A DNA stretch of 11,802 nucleotides from an uncultured Collinsella sp. (GTDB lineage Bacteria > Actinomycetota > Coriobacteriia > Coriobacteriales > Coriobacteriaceae), in NCBI GenBank assembly GCA_902489855.1, contig CABUBS010000054.1, forward strand, positions 1-11,802, given 5' to 3'. Position numbers and translations under genes: made by a program. The first letter of the stretch is position 1. The number at the start of each line of letters is the position of its first letter. The notes under the pieces were generated by a model. It searched no databases. It had not been told where the DNA came from and was given only the letters and a program-made list of their open reading frames with translations. This document shows positions 1-5,965 of this stretch, piece by piece.

Positions 1-2
1 CC

Positions 3-449
3 CGCCGCGGCCTGCGCGTGGGTTCGCTCAAGCATCACGGGCACCACGGCTTCGATATCGACGTGCCCGCTAAGGATACGTGGCGTCATCACCAGGCCGG
101 ATCCAAGCACGTGGGCCTCATCTGCGCCACGCGCTGGGCGGAGTACGCCGACACGCGCGAGGAGGACGAGATGCCCGCGCGCGAGCTGCTGTCGCGCTAC
201 AACGATGTCGACGTGGTGATCATCGAGGGCTACAAGACCGAGGGCTTCGACAACATCGTGGTCGCGCGCTCCGGTGTCGACCGTCTGCGCGGCAAGAGCT
301 CGCTCGACCTGGTCGACGGTCACACGCTGGCCCTTGCCTGCAACGAAGCCCTGGCGCGTCAGGCCTTCGATGCCGGCTTCGCGACCCGAGCCATCAACAT
401 CAACGACGCCCGAGCCATCTGCGATTTGATTCAAGACTATCTCGCCTAA
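3..449 (+). CDS. mobB: Molybdopterin-guanine dinucleotide biosynthesis protein MobB, 3' part (5' end outside window)
   Basis: MobB is a GTP-binding adaptor that assists MobA in attaching GMP to molybdopterin, giving the guanine dinucleotide form of the molybdenum cofactor in the cytoplasm. The reading frame is already open at base 3 (RRGLRVGSLKHH), so the gene starts upstream and the N-terminal P-loop is not visible. What is visible fits the family well: the KHHGHHGFDIDVPAKDTWRH stretch (MobB proteins carry a KH..H.FDID..GKDS.RH motif), then VDVVIIEGYKTEGFDNIVVA, equivalent to the family DLVLVEGFK segment, and a short C-terminal helix ending in DLIQDYLA. The GTG at 18 could be mistaken for a start, but conserved family sequence precedes it. 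The stop codon TAA (447-449) overlaps the first arm of a terminator-like hairpin. A MobA-MobB fusion cannot be excluded because the 5' part is missing. Confidence 0.86.
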   Translation, partial: RRGLRVGSLKHHGHHGFDIDVPAKDTWRHHQAGSKHVGLICATRWAEYADTREEDEMPARELLSRYNDVDVVIIEGYKTEGFDNIVVARSGVDRLRGKSSLDLVDGHTLALACNEALARQAFDAGFATRAININDARAICDLIQDYLA

Positions 450-503
450 AACCTGCCAAAAAGGGACAGGTTTATTTTGGCAGGTTTTATCTGGGCAAAC
501 GTC
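448..503 (+). repeat. Hairpin repeat family A, copy 1; also a terminator for mobB
   Basis: A perfect 14-bp stem (448-461 with 475-488, arm AAAACCTGCCAAAA) encloses the loop AAGGGACAGGTTTA, and the right arm ends in TTTT. This makes it a plausible rho-independent terminator starting inside the mobB stop codon. The 52 bases 452-503, including the tail ATCTGGGCAAACGTC after the hairpin, recur at 3891-3942 with four mismatches. The unit is therefore a dispersed repeat longer than the terminator alone. Confidence 0.8.
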
Positions 504-507
504 ACTT

Positions 508-544
508 CCACCACAAAGGGGACAGGCACCTTTGTGGTGGTTTT
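508..544 (+). repeat. Hairpin repeat family B, copy 1 (terminator-like)
   Basis: A perfect 12-bp stem, CCACCACAAAGG (508-519) with CCTTTGTGGTGG (529-540), encloses loop GGACAGGCA and is followed by TTTT. Near-identical hairpins follow four other genes in this window. This copy sits 20 bases behind the family A hairpin, so mobB is followed by two tandem terminator-like repeats. Confidence 0.8.
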
Positions 545-604
545 GGCTCGGAGCTGCTTTAAGGTGCCATAATCGCATAGGAAAACACTTTCCAGGGAGG
601 TTCC

Positions 605-1189
605 ATGTCAAAGCTGTGCTTTATGCGCCACGGTCAGACGCTTTTTAATCTGCTTCGCCGTAAGCAGGGCTGGTGTGATTCGCCGCTTACCGAATTGGGA
701 ATCGAGCAGGCCAAGGCCGTGGGCACGACGCTGCGCGAACGCGGCCTTACGTTCGACCATGCCTACAGTTCAACATCCGAGCGCGCGTGCGACACGCTCG
801 AGCTGGCATTTCCCGGTCAGCCTTACGAGCGCGTCAAAGGCCTTAAGGAATGGAACTTTGGCAAGTTTGAGGGTGCGAGCGAGGATTTGAATCCGCGCCT
901 GCCCTACGGTGATTTTTATAAGCAGTATGACGGTGAGGGCGAGGTTGAGTTTCGCGAGCGCATGATGGCGACCATCACCGAGCTCATGCAGCGTCCCGGG
1001 CACGAGAGCGTGCTGTGCGTGGGCCATGGCGCCGCAGTGGCTCAGGTCATGCGCACCGTGGGCGTGGATCCGCTCAAAATGAAGAACCGTATCGGCAACT
1101 GCTGTGTGCTCGAGCTCGATTTTGACCCTACTACCAGCACGTTTGCCTTTGCAGACCTCTACAACCCCTACGGCATCCCACGCGAGTAG
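605..1189 (+). CDS. Histidine phosphatase family protein (phosphoglycerate mutase-like)
   Basis: This 194-residue cytoplasmic protein belongs to the branch-1 histidine phosphatases, which hydrolyse or transfer phosphate through a phosphohistidine. The N-terminus carries the signature MRHGQT with catalytic His9 flanked by Arg8 and Gly10. Other expected pocket residues are visible: Arg60 in SSTSERACDT, the proton-donor candidate Glu82 in LKEWNFGKFEG, and the second catalytic His141 in CVGHGAAV. The length is normal for small PGM-like phosphatases such as CobC or GpmB relatives. The start is supported by AGGGAGG (594-600) just upstream of the ATG. The gene stands alone between hairpin repeats of family B on both sides, so it is probably monocistronic. 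The substrate cannot be read from the sequence; a true glycolytic mutase is unlikely because of the short length and missing insertions. Confidence 0.88.
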   Translation: MSKLCFMRHGQTLFNLLRRKQGWCDSPLTELGIEQAKAVGTTLRERGLTFDHAYSSTSERACDTLELAFPGQPYERVKGLKEWNFGKFEGASEDLNPRLPYGDFYKQYDGEGEVEFRERMMATITELMQRPGHESVLCVGHGAAVAQVMRTVGVDPLKMKNRIGNCCVLELDFDPTTSTFAFADLYNPYGIPRE

Positions 1190-1194
1190 TCGCT

Positions 1195-1235
1195 AAAACC
1201 ACCACAAAGGGGCCAGTCTCCTTTGTGGTGGTTTT
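1195..1235 (+). terminator. Rho-independent terminator, hairpin repeat family B copy 2
   Basis: A 16-bp perfect stem, AAAACCACCACAAAGG (1195-1210) with CCTTTGTGGTGGTTTT (1220-1235), has the loop GGCCAGTCT. It begins six bases after the phosphatase stop codon and the right arm ends in T4. It has the same arms as the hairpins at 508, 5757 and (with CGCC arms) 7322 and 8284. Confidence 0.85.
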
Positions 1236-1287
1236 GCCGTTCGCGGGCGTTTTTCTACCGTTCGGCGGACTTTCACGTAGACTGGGG

Positions 1288-1316
1288 TTACGCGGCGTGC
1301 AAGTTTCGTGCACAAT
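1288..1316 (+). promoter_or_regulatory. Possible weak promoter for the antiterminator gene
   Basis: TTACGC (1288-1293) and CACAAT (1311-1316) are separated by 17 bases. They match the sigma-70 consensus at about three and four of six positions. Transcription would start near 1323, a few bases before the RAT hairpin at 1331, which is where a promoter is expected. The match is weak and positional logic carries most of the case. GTGCA/TGCAC (1297-1301 and 1309-1313) forms a small inverted repeat across the spacer. Confidence 0.25.
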
Positions 1317-1330
1317 CACACCCGTGCTTA

Positions 1331-1362
1331 CAAGTTTGTTACTCCTCGGGAGGCATCACTTG
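1331..1362 (+). promoter_or_regulatory. Ribonucleic antiterminator (RAT) hairpin in the licT leader
   Basis: The 32 bases fold as expected for a BglG/LicT-family RAT. The outer stem is CAAGT (1331-1335) with ACTTG (1358-1362). The upper stem is CTCC (1342-1345) with GGAG (1349-1352), capped by TCG. The two internal-loop strands are TTGTTA and GCATC. TTGTTACT on the 5' side and AGGCA on the 3' side are the conserved bases of known RATs such as those of sacB and bglP. The site lies 64 bases upstream of the antiterminator start codon, so the protein very likely binds its own leader RNA. Confidence 0.8.
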
Positions 1363-1424
1363 CGCATAATAGAAGACGAGGAATAGCGCCCCGTCGTCTA
1401 GCGCCGATGTCCGAGGAGTTTTTT
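1341..1424 (+). promoter_or_regulatory. Alternative helix: attenuator that also covers the licT ribosome binding site
   Basis: ACTCCTCGG (1341-1349) is perfectly complementary to CCGAGGAGT (1411-1419), and the right arm runs into T6 (1419-1424). The left arm is the core of the RAT hairpin, so the two folds exclude each other. The right arm contains GAGGAG (1413-1418), the ribosome binding site seven bases before the ATG at 1426. A 6-bp hairpin (1374-1379 with 1394-1399) shortens the loop. Without bound antiterminator this helix could terminate transcription, block translation, or both. Confidence 0.55.
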
Positions 1425-1425
1425 C

Positions 1426-2271
1426 ATGCTCATTTTAAAGAAGATCAACAATAACGTTGCTCTCGCCGCCAGCGATGACGGCCGAGAGGTTGTTGTCTTT
1501 GGCAAGGGCATCGGTTTCCACGACATGCCCTACGAGCTTTCCGACGAGTCGCTCATCCAGCGCAAATTCTATAACGTCCCCGAGAGCCTGCAGGACATGG
1601 TCGGCACCCTTCCCGATGACGTGCTGCTCGCGGCAAGCGATATCGCCTGCTTCGCGGCGCAGCAGCTCGGCTGCAAGCTGTCCGGCGGCCTTCCCTTTAT
1701 CCTGGCAGATCACCTGCAGTTTGTCGTCCAGCGCGACGACGACCAGCTCAACGCGCCCAACCCGCTCGAGCACGAGGTGGCCTTCATCTACCCGCGCGAG
1801 CTCCAGATTGGCCAGGCGGCACTTGCCATCGTGCAAAAACACACCGGGGCTGTGCTCGGCCAAAACGAGGCTACGAGCATCGCGCTCCACATCGTCAACG
1901 CCGAGGTCGACGGCATGGGCCGTGCCAAGGACATGGACTTCATCATGAAGAGCACCCGCGTGCTCGACGAGGTGACTCATTCCGTGGAAAAGCAGCTCGG
2001 CTGCTCGCTCGACACGGCGTCGTATAGCTACATTCGCTTTCTTGCGCACCTGCGCTTTTTGGTCCGTCGCCTTGTTAAAGGCAACTGCACGCAGACCGAG
2101 AACTCCTCGCTGTTCATGCAGGCCGCCCGCGACTTTCCCGAGGCCTACCAGTGCGCCTACGCCATCAACCGCGTCTTCGAGAAAGAGTTCAACCAGAGCT
2201 GTTCGGACGAGGAGCTCCTGTATCTGATGATGCATATCAACCGTCTGCGATCGAGCTCGCAGCCCGAGTAA
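1426..2271 (+). CDS. licT: BglG/LicT family PRD-containing transcription antiterminator
   Basis: This RNA-binding antiterminator (281 residues; B. subtilis LicT has 277) lets polymerase read through a leader terminator when the cognate beta-glucoside is imported. Residues 1-55 are the CAT RNA-binding domain, with INNNVAL and the signature FGKGIGF (25-31). Two PTS regulation domains follow (about 65-165 and 172-281). All four phosphorylatable histidines are present: His96 (ADHLQF) and His155 (ALHIVNAE) in PRD1, His208 (FLAHLRF) and His270 (MMHINRL) in PRD2. These lie almost exactly where LicT has 100, 159, 207 and 269. By family precedent the EIIB/C permease phosphorylates PRD1 to inactivate it, and HPr phosphorylates PRD2 to activate it. 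The gene is followed after 118 bases by the permease gene, as in bgl operons. Its own leader contains a RAT. The start is fixed by GAGGAG (1413-1418). Confidence 0.93.
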   Translation: MLILKKINNNVALAASDDGREVVVFGKGIGFHDMPYELSDESLIQRKFYNVPESLQDMVGTLPDDVLLAASDIACFAAQQLGCKLSGGLPFILADHLQFVVQRDDDQLNAPNPLEHEVAFIYPRELQIGQAALAIVQKHTGAVLGQNEATSIALHIVNAEVDGMGRAKDMDFIMKSTRVLDEVTHSVEKQLGCSLDTASYSYIRFLAHLRFLVRRLVKGNCTQTENSSLFMQAARDFPEAYQCAYAINRVFEKEFNQSCSDEELLYLMMHINRLRSSSQPE

Positions 2272-2276
2272 CACGC

Positions 2277-2293
2277 GCCGCCAGCCCGGCGGC
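2277..2293 (+). other. Small GC hairpin after licT
   Basis: GCCGCC (2277-2282) pairs with GGCGGC (2288-2293) around AGCCC, six bases after the licT stop. The nearest T-run (2308-2312) is 14 bases downstream, so it is a poor intrinsic terminator. It may only protect the RNA end or pause polymerase. Confidence 0.3.
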
Positions 2294-2312
2294 AATCGCA
2301 ACAATTCTTTTT

Positions 2313-2360
2313 GGTTTCTAGCTGTGGGCAAGGTACCGGCTCGCGGTAGGGGATATTTTT
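2313..2360 (+). promoter_or_regulatory. Degenerate RAT-like element and overlapping hairpin before the permease gene
   Basis: Bases 2313-2337 begin GGTTTCTAGCTG and end GGGCAAGGTACC. These resemble the two halves of a RAT (GGTTTGTTACTG and AGGCAAGACC), but the apical hairpin is almost absent. The last bases overlap a short hairpin, TACCG (2334-2338) with CGGTA (2344-2348), which is followed by T5 at 2356-2360. In classical bgl leaders the RAT 3' arm overlaps the terminator 5' arm in this way. The sequence match is partial and the stem short, so this is a candidate only. Confidence 0.3.
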
Positions 2361-2389
2361 GTCGAAATTTGGAAAAGAGAGGACAGATC

Positions 2390-3829
2390 ATGGCAGGTAA
2401 ATACGACGATCTTGCTGCCCAGATCGTAGAGCTGGTTGGCGGTAAGTCCAACGTCAAATGCGTCGCACACTGCATTACCCGCGTTCGTTTTAAGCTCAAG
2501 GACGAGTCGAAGGCCAATGACGAGGCAATCTCCGAGCTACCCAACGTCATCAAGGTCATGCACGCCAACGGCCAGTACCAGGTTGTTGTGGGCAACATCG
2601 TCGAGGACGTCTACGACGCCGTTCTCAAGGCCGGCGGTTTTAGCGACGGCGGCGCCGTCGACGCCGATGACGACGATGCCGCTCCCAAGGGCGTTACCGA
2701 TGTGATCATCGACCTCATCTCGGGCATCTTCGCCCCCATGCTCGGCACCTTCGCCGCTGCCGGTATCATGAAGGGCCTGCTGGCGCTCGCTACCTTCCTG
2801 GTCCCGAGCTTTGCTAACGACGGCGCCTACACGCTGCTCTACACCGTCGCCGACGGCATGTTCTACTTCCTGCCCGTGGTGCTTGGCTTTACCGCGGCCA
2901 AGAAGTTCAAGATGAGCGAGTTCAACGGCATGGCCATCGCCTTTGCTTTGGTGTACCCCACCATGGTTGCCTTGACCTCGGGTGAGGTTGTCGGCTCCGT
3001 CGAGCTCGGCTTTGCCGGTACCTTCTCTTGGTACACCACGTTCCTGGGCCTGCCGCTCATCATGCCCGCCTCGGGTTACACCAGCTCCGTTATCCCCATC
3101 CTGCTCATGATCTGGTTCGGCTCTACCCTCGAGCACTGGGTTAAGAAGTGGATGCCCGCTTCTATGAAGATGTTCTTCACCCCGCTGATCGTCGTCACCG
3201 GCACCGTCACCCTTGGCTACCTGGTCATTGGCCCCATCGCCACGCTCATCACCAACCTGCTCGGTGAGCTCTTCGCGCTGCTGTTTGGCCTGCCCATGAT
3301 CGGTTCCATCTTGGGTTGCACCCTCGTCGGTGCCTTCTGGATGTGCCTGGTCATCTTTGGCTTCCACTGGTCCCTCGTGCCCATCGCGCTGGTCAACCTG
3401 TCCACTCTGGGCTACGACTACGTTCTGGGCTCCGTTATCGCCCACTCTTTCTCGCTGGGCGCCGTGCTCTTTGCCATGTATCTCAAGAACAAGGACGAGA
3501 AGTTCCGCGGCATCGCACTGCCGGCCATGATCTCCGCCTTCTTCTTTGGCGTCACCGAGCCCGCTATCTACGGTGTTGCCCTGCCCGATAAGAAGGCCTT
3601 CATCAACGCCAGCATCGGTTCTGCCGTGGGCGGCCTCATCATCGGCATCTCCGGCGCCGTGGTGTACATGTCCGGCGGTCTGGGCGTCTTCAACTGGCTG
3701 TCCTTCATCGATCCCTCCGGTGTTAACGGCATCAACCACATGATCTGGGCTATCGTTGCCTCGCTCGTGGGTGCCGCCGTGGGCTTCGCAATCGAGTTTG
3801 TCACCTACAAGCCCGAGGCTGCCAAGTAG
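2390..3829 (+). CDS. bglP: PTS beta-glucoside transporter subunit EIIBC (no EIIA domain)
   Basis: This membrane permease imports a beta-glucoside and phosphorylates it at C6 using phosphate relayed from PEP. It has 479 residues. The start chosen is the ATG at 2390, preceded by AGAGAGGA (2376-2383); an earlier in-frame start at 2324 would add 22 residues without family resemblance. Residues 1-85 are the EIIB domain with the phosphocysteine Cys28 in HCITRVRF. An acidic linker (VDADDDDA) follows, and residues from about 100 to 470 form the EIIC domain, with many hydrophobic helices, GFHWSLVP (His326) and the family signature FGVTEPAIYGV (387-). BglF/BglP proteins of about 610-630 residues have a C-terminal EIIA. 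Here the protein ends after EIIC (EFVTYKPEAAK), as in the E. coli AscF type, so EIIA must come from another protein. The natural sugar could be cellobiose, salicin, arbutin or similar. Confidence 0.92.
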   Translation: MAGKYDDLAAQIVELVGGKSNVKCVAHCITRVRFKLKDESKANDEAISELPNVIKVMHANGQYQVVVGNIVEDVYDAVLKAGGFSDGGAVDADDDDAAPKGVTDVIIDLISGIFAPMLGTFAAAGIMKGLLALATFLVPSFANDGAYTLLYTVADGMFYFLPVVLGFTAAKKFKMSEFNGMAIAFALVYPTMVALTSGEVVGSVELGFAGTFSWYTTFLGLPLIMPASGYTSSVIPILLMIWFGSTLEHWVKKWMPASMKMFFTPLIVVTGTVTLGYLVIGPIATLITNLLGELFALLFGLPMIGSILGCTLVGAFWMCLVIFGFHWSLVPIALVNLSTLGYDYVLGSVIAHSFSLGAVLFAMYLKNKDEKFRGIALPAMISAFFFGVTEPAIYGVALPDKKAFINASIGSAVGGLIIGISGAVVYMSGGLGVFNWLSFIDPSGVNGINHMIWAIVASLVGAAVGFAIEFVTYKPEAAK

Positions 3830-3855
3830 CCCAAACGACAAAGACTCGGTACCAG

Positions 3856-3886
3856 GCCGGCGGGGACAAGCGCCCTGCCGGCTTTT
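3856..3886 (+). terminator. Rho-independent terminator after the permease gene
   Basis: GCCGGCGGGG (3856-3865) pairs with CCCTGCCGGC (3873-3882), ten pairs including one G-T, around ACAAGCG, and is followed by TTTT. It lies 26 bases behind the permease stop. Transcription of the downstream glucosidase gene would then need read-through or its own promoter. Confidence 0.75.
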
Positions 3887-3942
3887 AAAACCTGCCAATA
3901 AGGAACAGGTTTATTTTGGTCGGTTTTATCTGGGCAAACGTC
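3887..3942 (+). repeat. Hairpin repeat family A, copy 2 (partly degraded)
   Basis: Bases 3891-3942 match 452-503 at 48 of 52 positions, including the non-hairpin tail TATCTGGGCAAACGTC. Two of the four differences (GGTCGG for GGCAGG) weaken the stem, so this copy is a poorer hairpin. It directly abuts the intrinsic terminator at 3856-3886, as if inserted just behind it. Confidence 0.75.
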
Positions 3943-4022
3943 GTCTCCGTCAGCTCCGTCCGCATATCTTAAGCCGGCATAGTTTCGATGGGTCGGTCCG
4001 TGCGCGTCCCGCAACATGCCTC

Positions 4023-4182
4023 GCCACGAAACCGGCCTATCTACTACGTTTAGGTGGCAGGGACTAACCACACGGCGGTTTTCCGAAAACCGTCAAGCCT
4101 TCTACCTGCGGTTTTATTATTGACAATTGCGGTGTGGTCGGTGATTTGCGGTAAAACGTAGTAGATAGGCCGGTTTCGTGGC
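4023..4182. repeat. 160-base element bounded by 29-bp perfect inverted repeats
   Basis: The left arm 4023-4051 (GCCACGAAACCGGCCTATCT...) and right arm 4154-4182 are exact reverse complements over 29 bases. Between them a second pair, ACCACAC (4067-4073) with GTGTGGT (4132-4138), is nested symmetrically. At the centre is the near-palindrome GGTTTTCCGAAAACC. The interior is richer in A+T than the flanks. No target-site duplication was recognised and there is no coding capacity, so it could be a miniature mobile element, a structured RNA, or a bidirectional terminator. Confidence 0.75.
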
Positions 4183-4205
4183 AGCGGTTCCTGCGCGGAC
4201 CCCGA

Positions 4206-4243
4206 GCAGGACGCAAATTGGTCCTGCGGACGCCGTTTCGGCG
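4206..4243 (+). promoter_or_regulatory. Two adjacent hairpins in the glucosidase leader
   Basis: GCAGGAC (4206-4212) pairs with GTCCTGC (4221-4227), and CGCCG (4231-4235) pairs with CGGCG (4239-4243) around TTT. They lie 27-75 bases before the ATG and upstream of AAAGGAG. No T-run follows, so they are not terminators. A role in RNA stability or processing is possible. Confidence 0.35.
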
Positions 4244-4280
4244 CCCGTGCAACATCCCAACACGTACGAAAGGAGCCAAC

Positions 4281-5729
4281 ATGGCTTTTCCCGATGGATT
4301 TCTGTGGGGCGGCGCCACTGCCGCCAATCAGTGCGAAGGCGGATACAACGAGGACGGCAAGGGCCTCGGTGTCCCCGACATCATGACTGGCGGTACGGTC
4401 TCCGAGCCGCGCCACATTACCGACGGCATTCTGCCCCAGTACCACTATCCCAGCCACGAGGCCGTGGATATGTACCATCATTATCTCGACGACATCAAGC
4501 TCTTTGGCGAGATGGGCTTTAAGTGCTACCGCATGTCCATCAACTGGAGCCGCATCTTCCCCAACGGCGACGAGGCCGAGCCCAACCAGGCCGGCATCGA
4601 GTTCTACCGCCGCGTGTTCCAGGCCTGTCAGGAGCAGGGCATCGAGCCCATGGTCACCCTTAGCCACTACGAGCTGCCCTATGGCCTGTCCAAAAACTAC
4701 GGCGGCTGGAAGAATCCCAAGCTCATCGATTTCTACCTCAACTACGCCCGCACCGTCATGACCGAATACAAGGGCCTGGTGCGCTACTGGCTCACCTTTA
4801 ACGAGATCAATTGCCTGCTCATGGGCGGCTTTGGCGGCGTGATGGGCGGCGGCATGGTGCCCGAGGCGACTGACACGCCCATGGCCTTTGGCGACTGCGA
4901 CTGGGACGATCCGCAGGCGCGCTTCGATGCCCTGCACCACCAGTTCCTGGCGAGCGCCAAGTGCGTCACCATGGGCCATCAGATCGATCCCCAGAACAAG
5001 ATCGGCTGCATGATCGCCGGCAACGCCTGCTATCCGCACACGTGCAACCCGGCCGACGTCCTGGCCGCCCAAAAGCAGCAGCGCGAGATGAACTTCTACT
5101 GTGGCGACGTGCAGGTGCGCGGTGCGTATCCCTCGTGGGCGCCCAGCGTATGGCGCCGCGAAGGCGTGCACGTGGAGGTCTCGCCCGAGGACGCCGCCAC
5201 GCTGGCCGCCGGCAAGGTCGACTTCTACAGCTTTAGCTACTACATGAGCGCCACGGCCACGGCTGACCCGGTGCTGTTGGAGCAGGGCAACATCTTTGGT
5301 GGTGCCGGCAATGAGTACCTCAAGAAGAGCGATTGGGGTTGGGCGATCGACCCCGAGGGCCTGCGCTACTACCTGGAGGAGGTCTACGACCGCTACCAGG
5401 TGCCGCTGATGATCGTCGAGAACGGCCTAGGCGCGGTGGACGAGGTCGAGGCGGACGGTTCGATTCACGACAGCTACCGCATCGATTACCTGCGCGAGCA
5501 TATCAAGCAGATGGAGATTGCCATCGAGGACGGCGTGGACCTGATGGGCTACACCATGTGGGGCTGCATCGATTTGGTGAGCGCCTCGACCGGCGAAATG
5601 AAGAAGCGCTACGGCTTCATTTACGTCGACAAGGACAACGACGGCAACGGCACGCTTGCCCGCAGCCGCAAGGACAGCTTCTTCTGGTACAAGAAGGTCA
5701 TCGAGTCCAACGGCGCCGACCTGGCCTAG
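4281..5729 (+). CDS. bglA: 6-phospho-beta-glucosidase, glycoside hydrolase family 1
   Basis: This cytoplasmic GH1 enzyme (482 residues, normal length) hydrolyses the 6-phosphorylated beta-glucoside delivered by the EIIBC permease, giving glucose-6-phosphate and an aglycone or glucose. The N-terminus FPDGFLWGGATAANQCEGG is the GH1 N-terminal signature. The acid/base is Glu175 in LTFNEINC, and the nucleophile is Glu380 in IVENGLGA. The C-terminal segment LVSASTGEMKKRYGFIYVDK (from residue 432) is typical of BglA/AscB-type phospho-glucosidases; the Ser/Lys/Tyr group here (Ser434 or Ser436, Lys442, Tyr444) binds the 6-phosphate and separates them from ordinary beta-glucosidases. The ATG at 4281 is preceded by AAAGGAG five bases upstream; a start at 4218 would add unrelated residues. 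The gene is 451 bases behind the permease gene, with a terminator and a large inverted repeat between, so co-transcription is uncertain though the functional link is strong. Confidence 0.94.
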   Translation: MAFPDGFLWGGATAANQCEGGYNEDGKGLGVPDIMTGGTVSEPRHITDGILPQYHYPSHEAVDMYHHYLDDIKLFGEMGFKCYRMSINWSRIFPNGDEAEPNQAGIEFYRRVFQACQEQGIEPMVTLSHYELPYGLSKNYGGWKNPKLIDFYLNYARTVMTEYKGLVRYWLTFNEINCLLMGGFGGVMGGGMVPEATDTPMAFGDCDWDDPQARFDALHHQFLASAKCVTMGHQIDPQNKIGCMIAGNACYPHTCNPADVLAAQKQQREMNFYCGDVQVRGAYPSWAPSVWRREGVHVEVSPEDAATLAAGKVDFYSFSYYMSATATADPVLLEQGNIFGGAGNEYLKKSDWGWAIDPEGLRYYLEEVYDRYQVPLMIVENGLGAVDEVEADGSIHDSYRIDYLREHIKQMEIAIEDGVDLMGYTMWGCIDLVSASTGEMKKRYGFIYVDKDNDGNGTLARSRKDSFFWYKKVIESNGADLA

Positions 5730-5756
5730 CCAAGTCTCAACCAGCGTAAACGCCGC

Positions 5757-5797
5757 AACCACCACAAAGGGGGCAGTGCACCTTTGTGGTGGTTTTT
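5757..5797 (+). terminator. Rho-independent terminator, hairpin repeat family B copy 3
   Basis: CCACCACAAAGG (5759-5770) pairs perfectly with CCTTTGTGGTGG (5781-5792), with loop GGGCAGTGCA, followed by T5 (5793-5797). It sits 29 bases after the glucosidase stop and immediately before the promoter of the next gene. Confidence 0.85.
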
Positions 5798-5800
5798 GCT

Positions 5801-5835
5801 TTGGTAGATGTGTGGGGCATGCCTTACAATCTACC
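5801..5835 (+). promoter_or_regulatory. Promoter with overlapping inverted repeat, upstream of the MFS gene
   Basis: TTGGTA (5801-5806) and TACAAT (5825-5830) are spaced by 18 bases and match the sigma-70 consensus at four and five of six positions. GGTAGAT (5803-5809) and ATCTACC (5829-5835) are inverted repeats covering the -35 and -10 elements, as an operator would. The transcript would carry a leader of about 130 bases before the ATG at 5966. Confidence 0.5.
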
Positions 5836-5889
5836 AAGTAGTTCATGCTGGGCGGAAAGACGGAAGGGGCTCGATGCGACCCTAGTCAG

Positions 5890-5951
5890 GCATACGGATA
5901 GATTGAGCCAATGGACAGCGGATGAATGGACGCTGCCCGCTATTCGTATGC
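5890..5951 (+). promoter_or_regulatory. Structured leader of the MFS gene
   Basis: GCATACGGATAG (5890-5901) pairs with CTATTCGTATGC (5940-5951) in 11 of 12 positions plus one G-T. Nested within is CAGCG (5916-5920) with CGCTG (5931-5935). The right arm ends three bases before AAGGAG (5955-5960). A competing pair, GGCTC (about 5868-5872) with GAGCC (5904-5908), would disrupt it. I do not recognise a known riboswitch class. Confidence 0.4.
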
Positions 5952-5965
5952 GATAAGGAGCACCC

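Larger units (their letters stand above)
3943..4280. other. Non-coding interval between permease and glucosidase genes
   Basis: These 338 bases contain no credible gene. They hold a featureless stretch (3943-4022), a 160-base nested inverted repeat (4023-4182), and two small hairpins just before the glucosidase ribosome binding site (4206-4243). TTGACA at 4120-4125 is a perfect -35 hexamer but has no acceptable -10 at 16-18 bases. Confidence 0.6.

Noticed and set aside
448..544. The closely spaced palindromic repeats as a CRISPR array
   Set aside because: Repeats are single hairpins scattered behind genes, without regular spacers or nearby cas genes.
1435..2598. Long minus-strand open frame (387 codons) opposite the antiterminator and permease start
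   Set aside because: It mirrors the codon structure of two well-supported + strand genes, has low-complexity composition and no recognisable domain.
2537..3898. Minus-strand open frame of 453 codons opposite the permease gene
   Set aside because: It is extremely rich in Gly, Asp, His and Glu, which is the usual shadow of hydrophobic membrane codons; no family resemblance.
4120..4157. Promoter for the glucosidase gene using the perfect TTGACA at 4120
   Set aside because: No reasonable -10 at 16-18 bases; the AT-rich TAAAAC lies 26 bases away inside the inverted-repeat arm.
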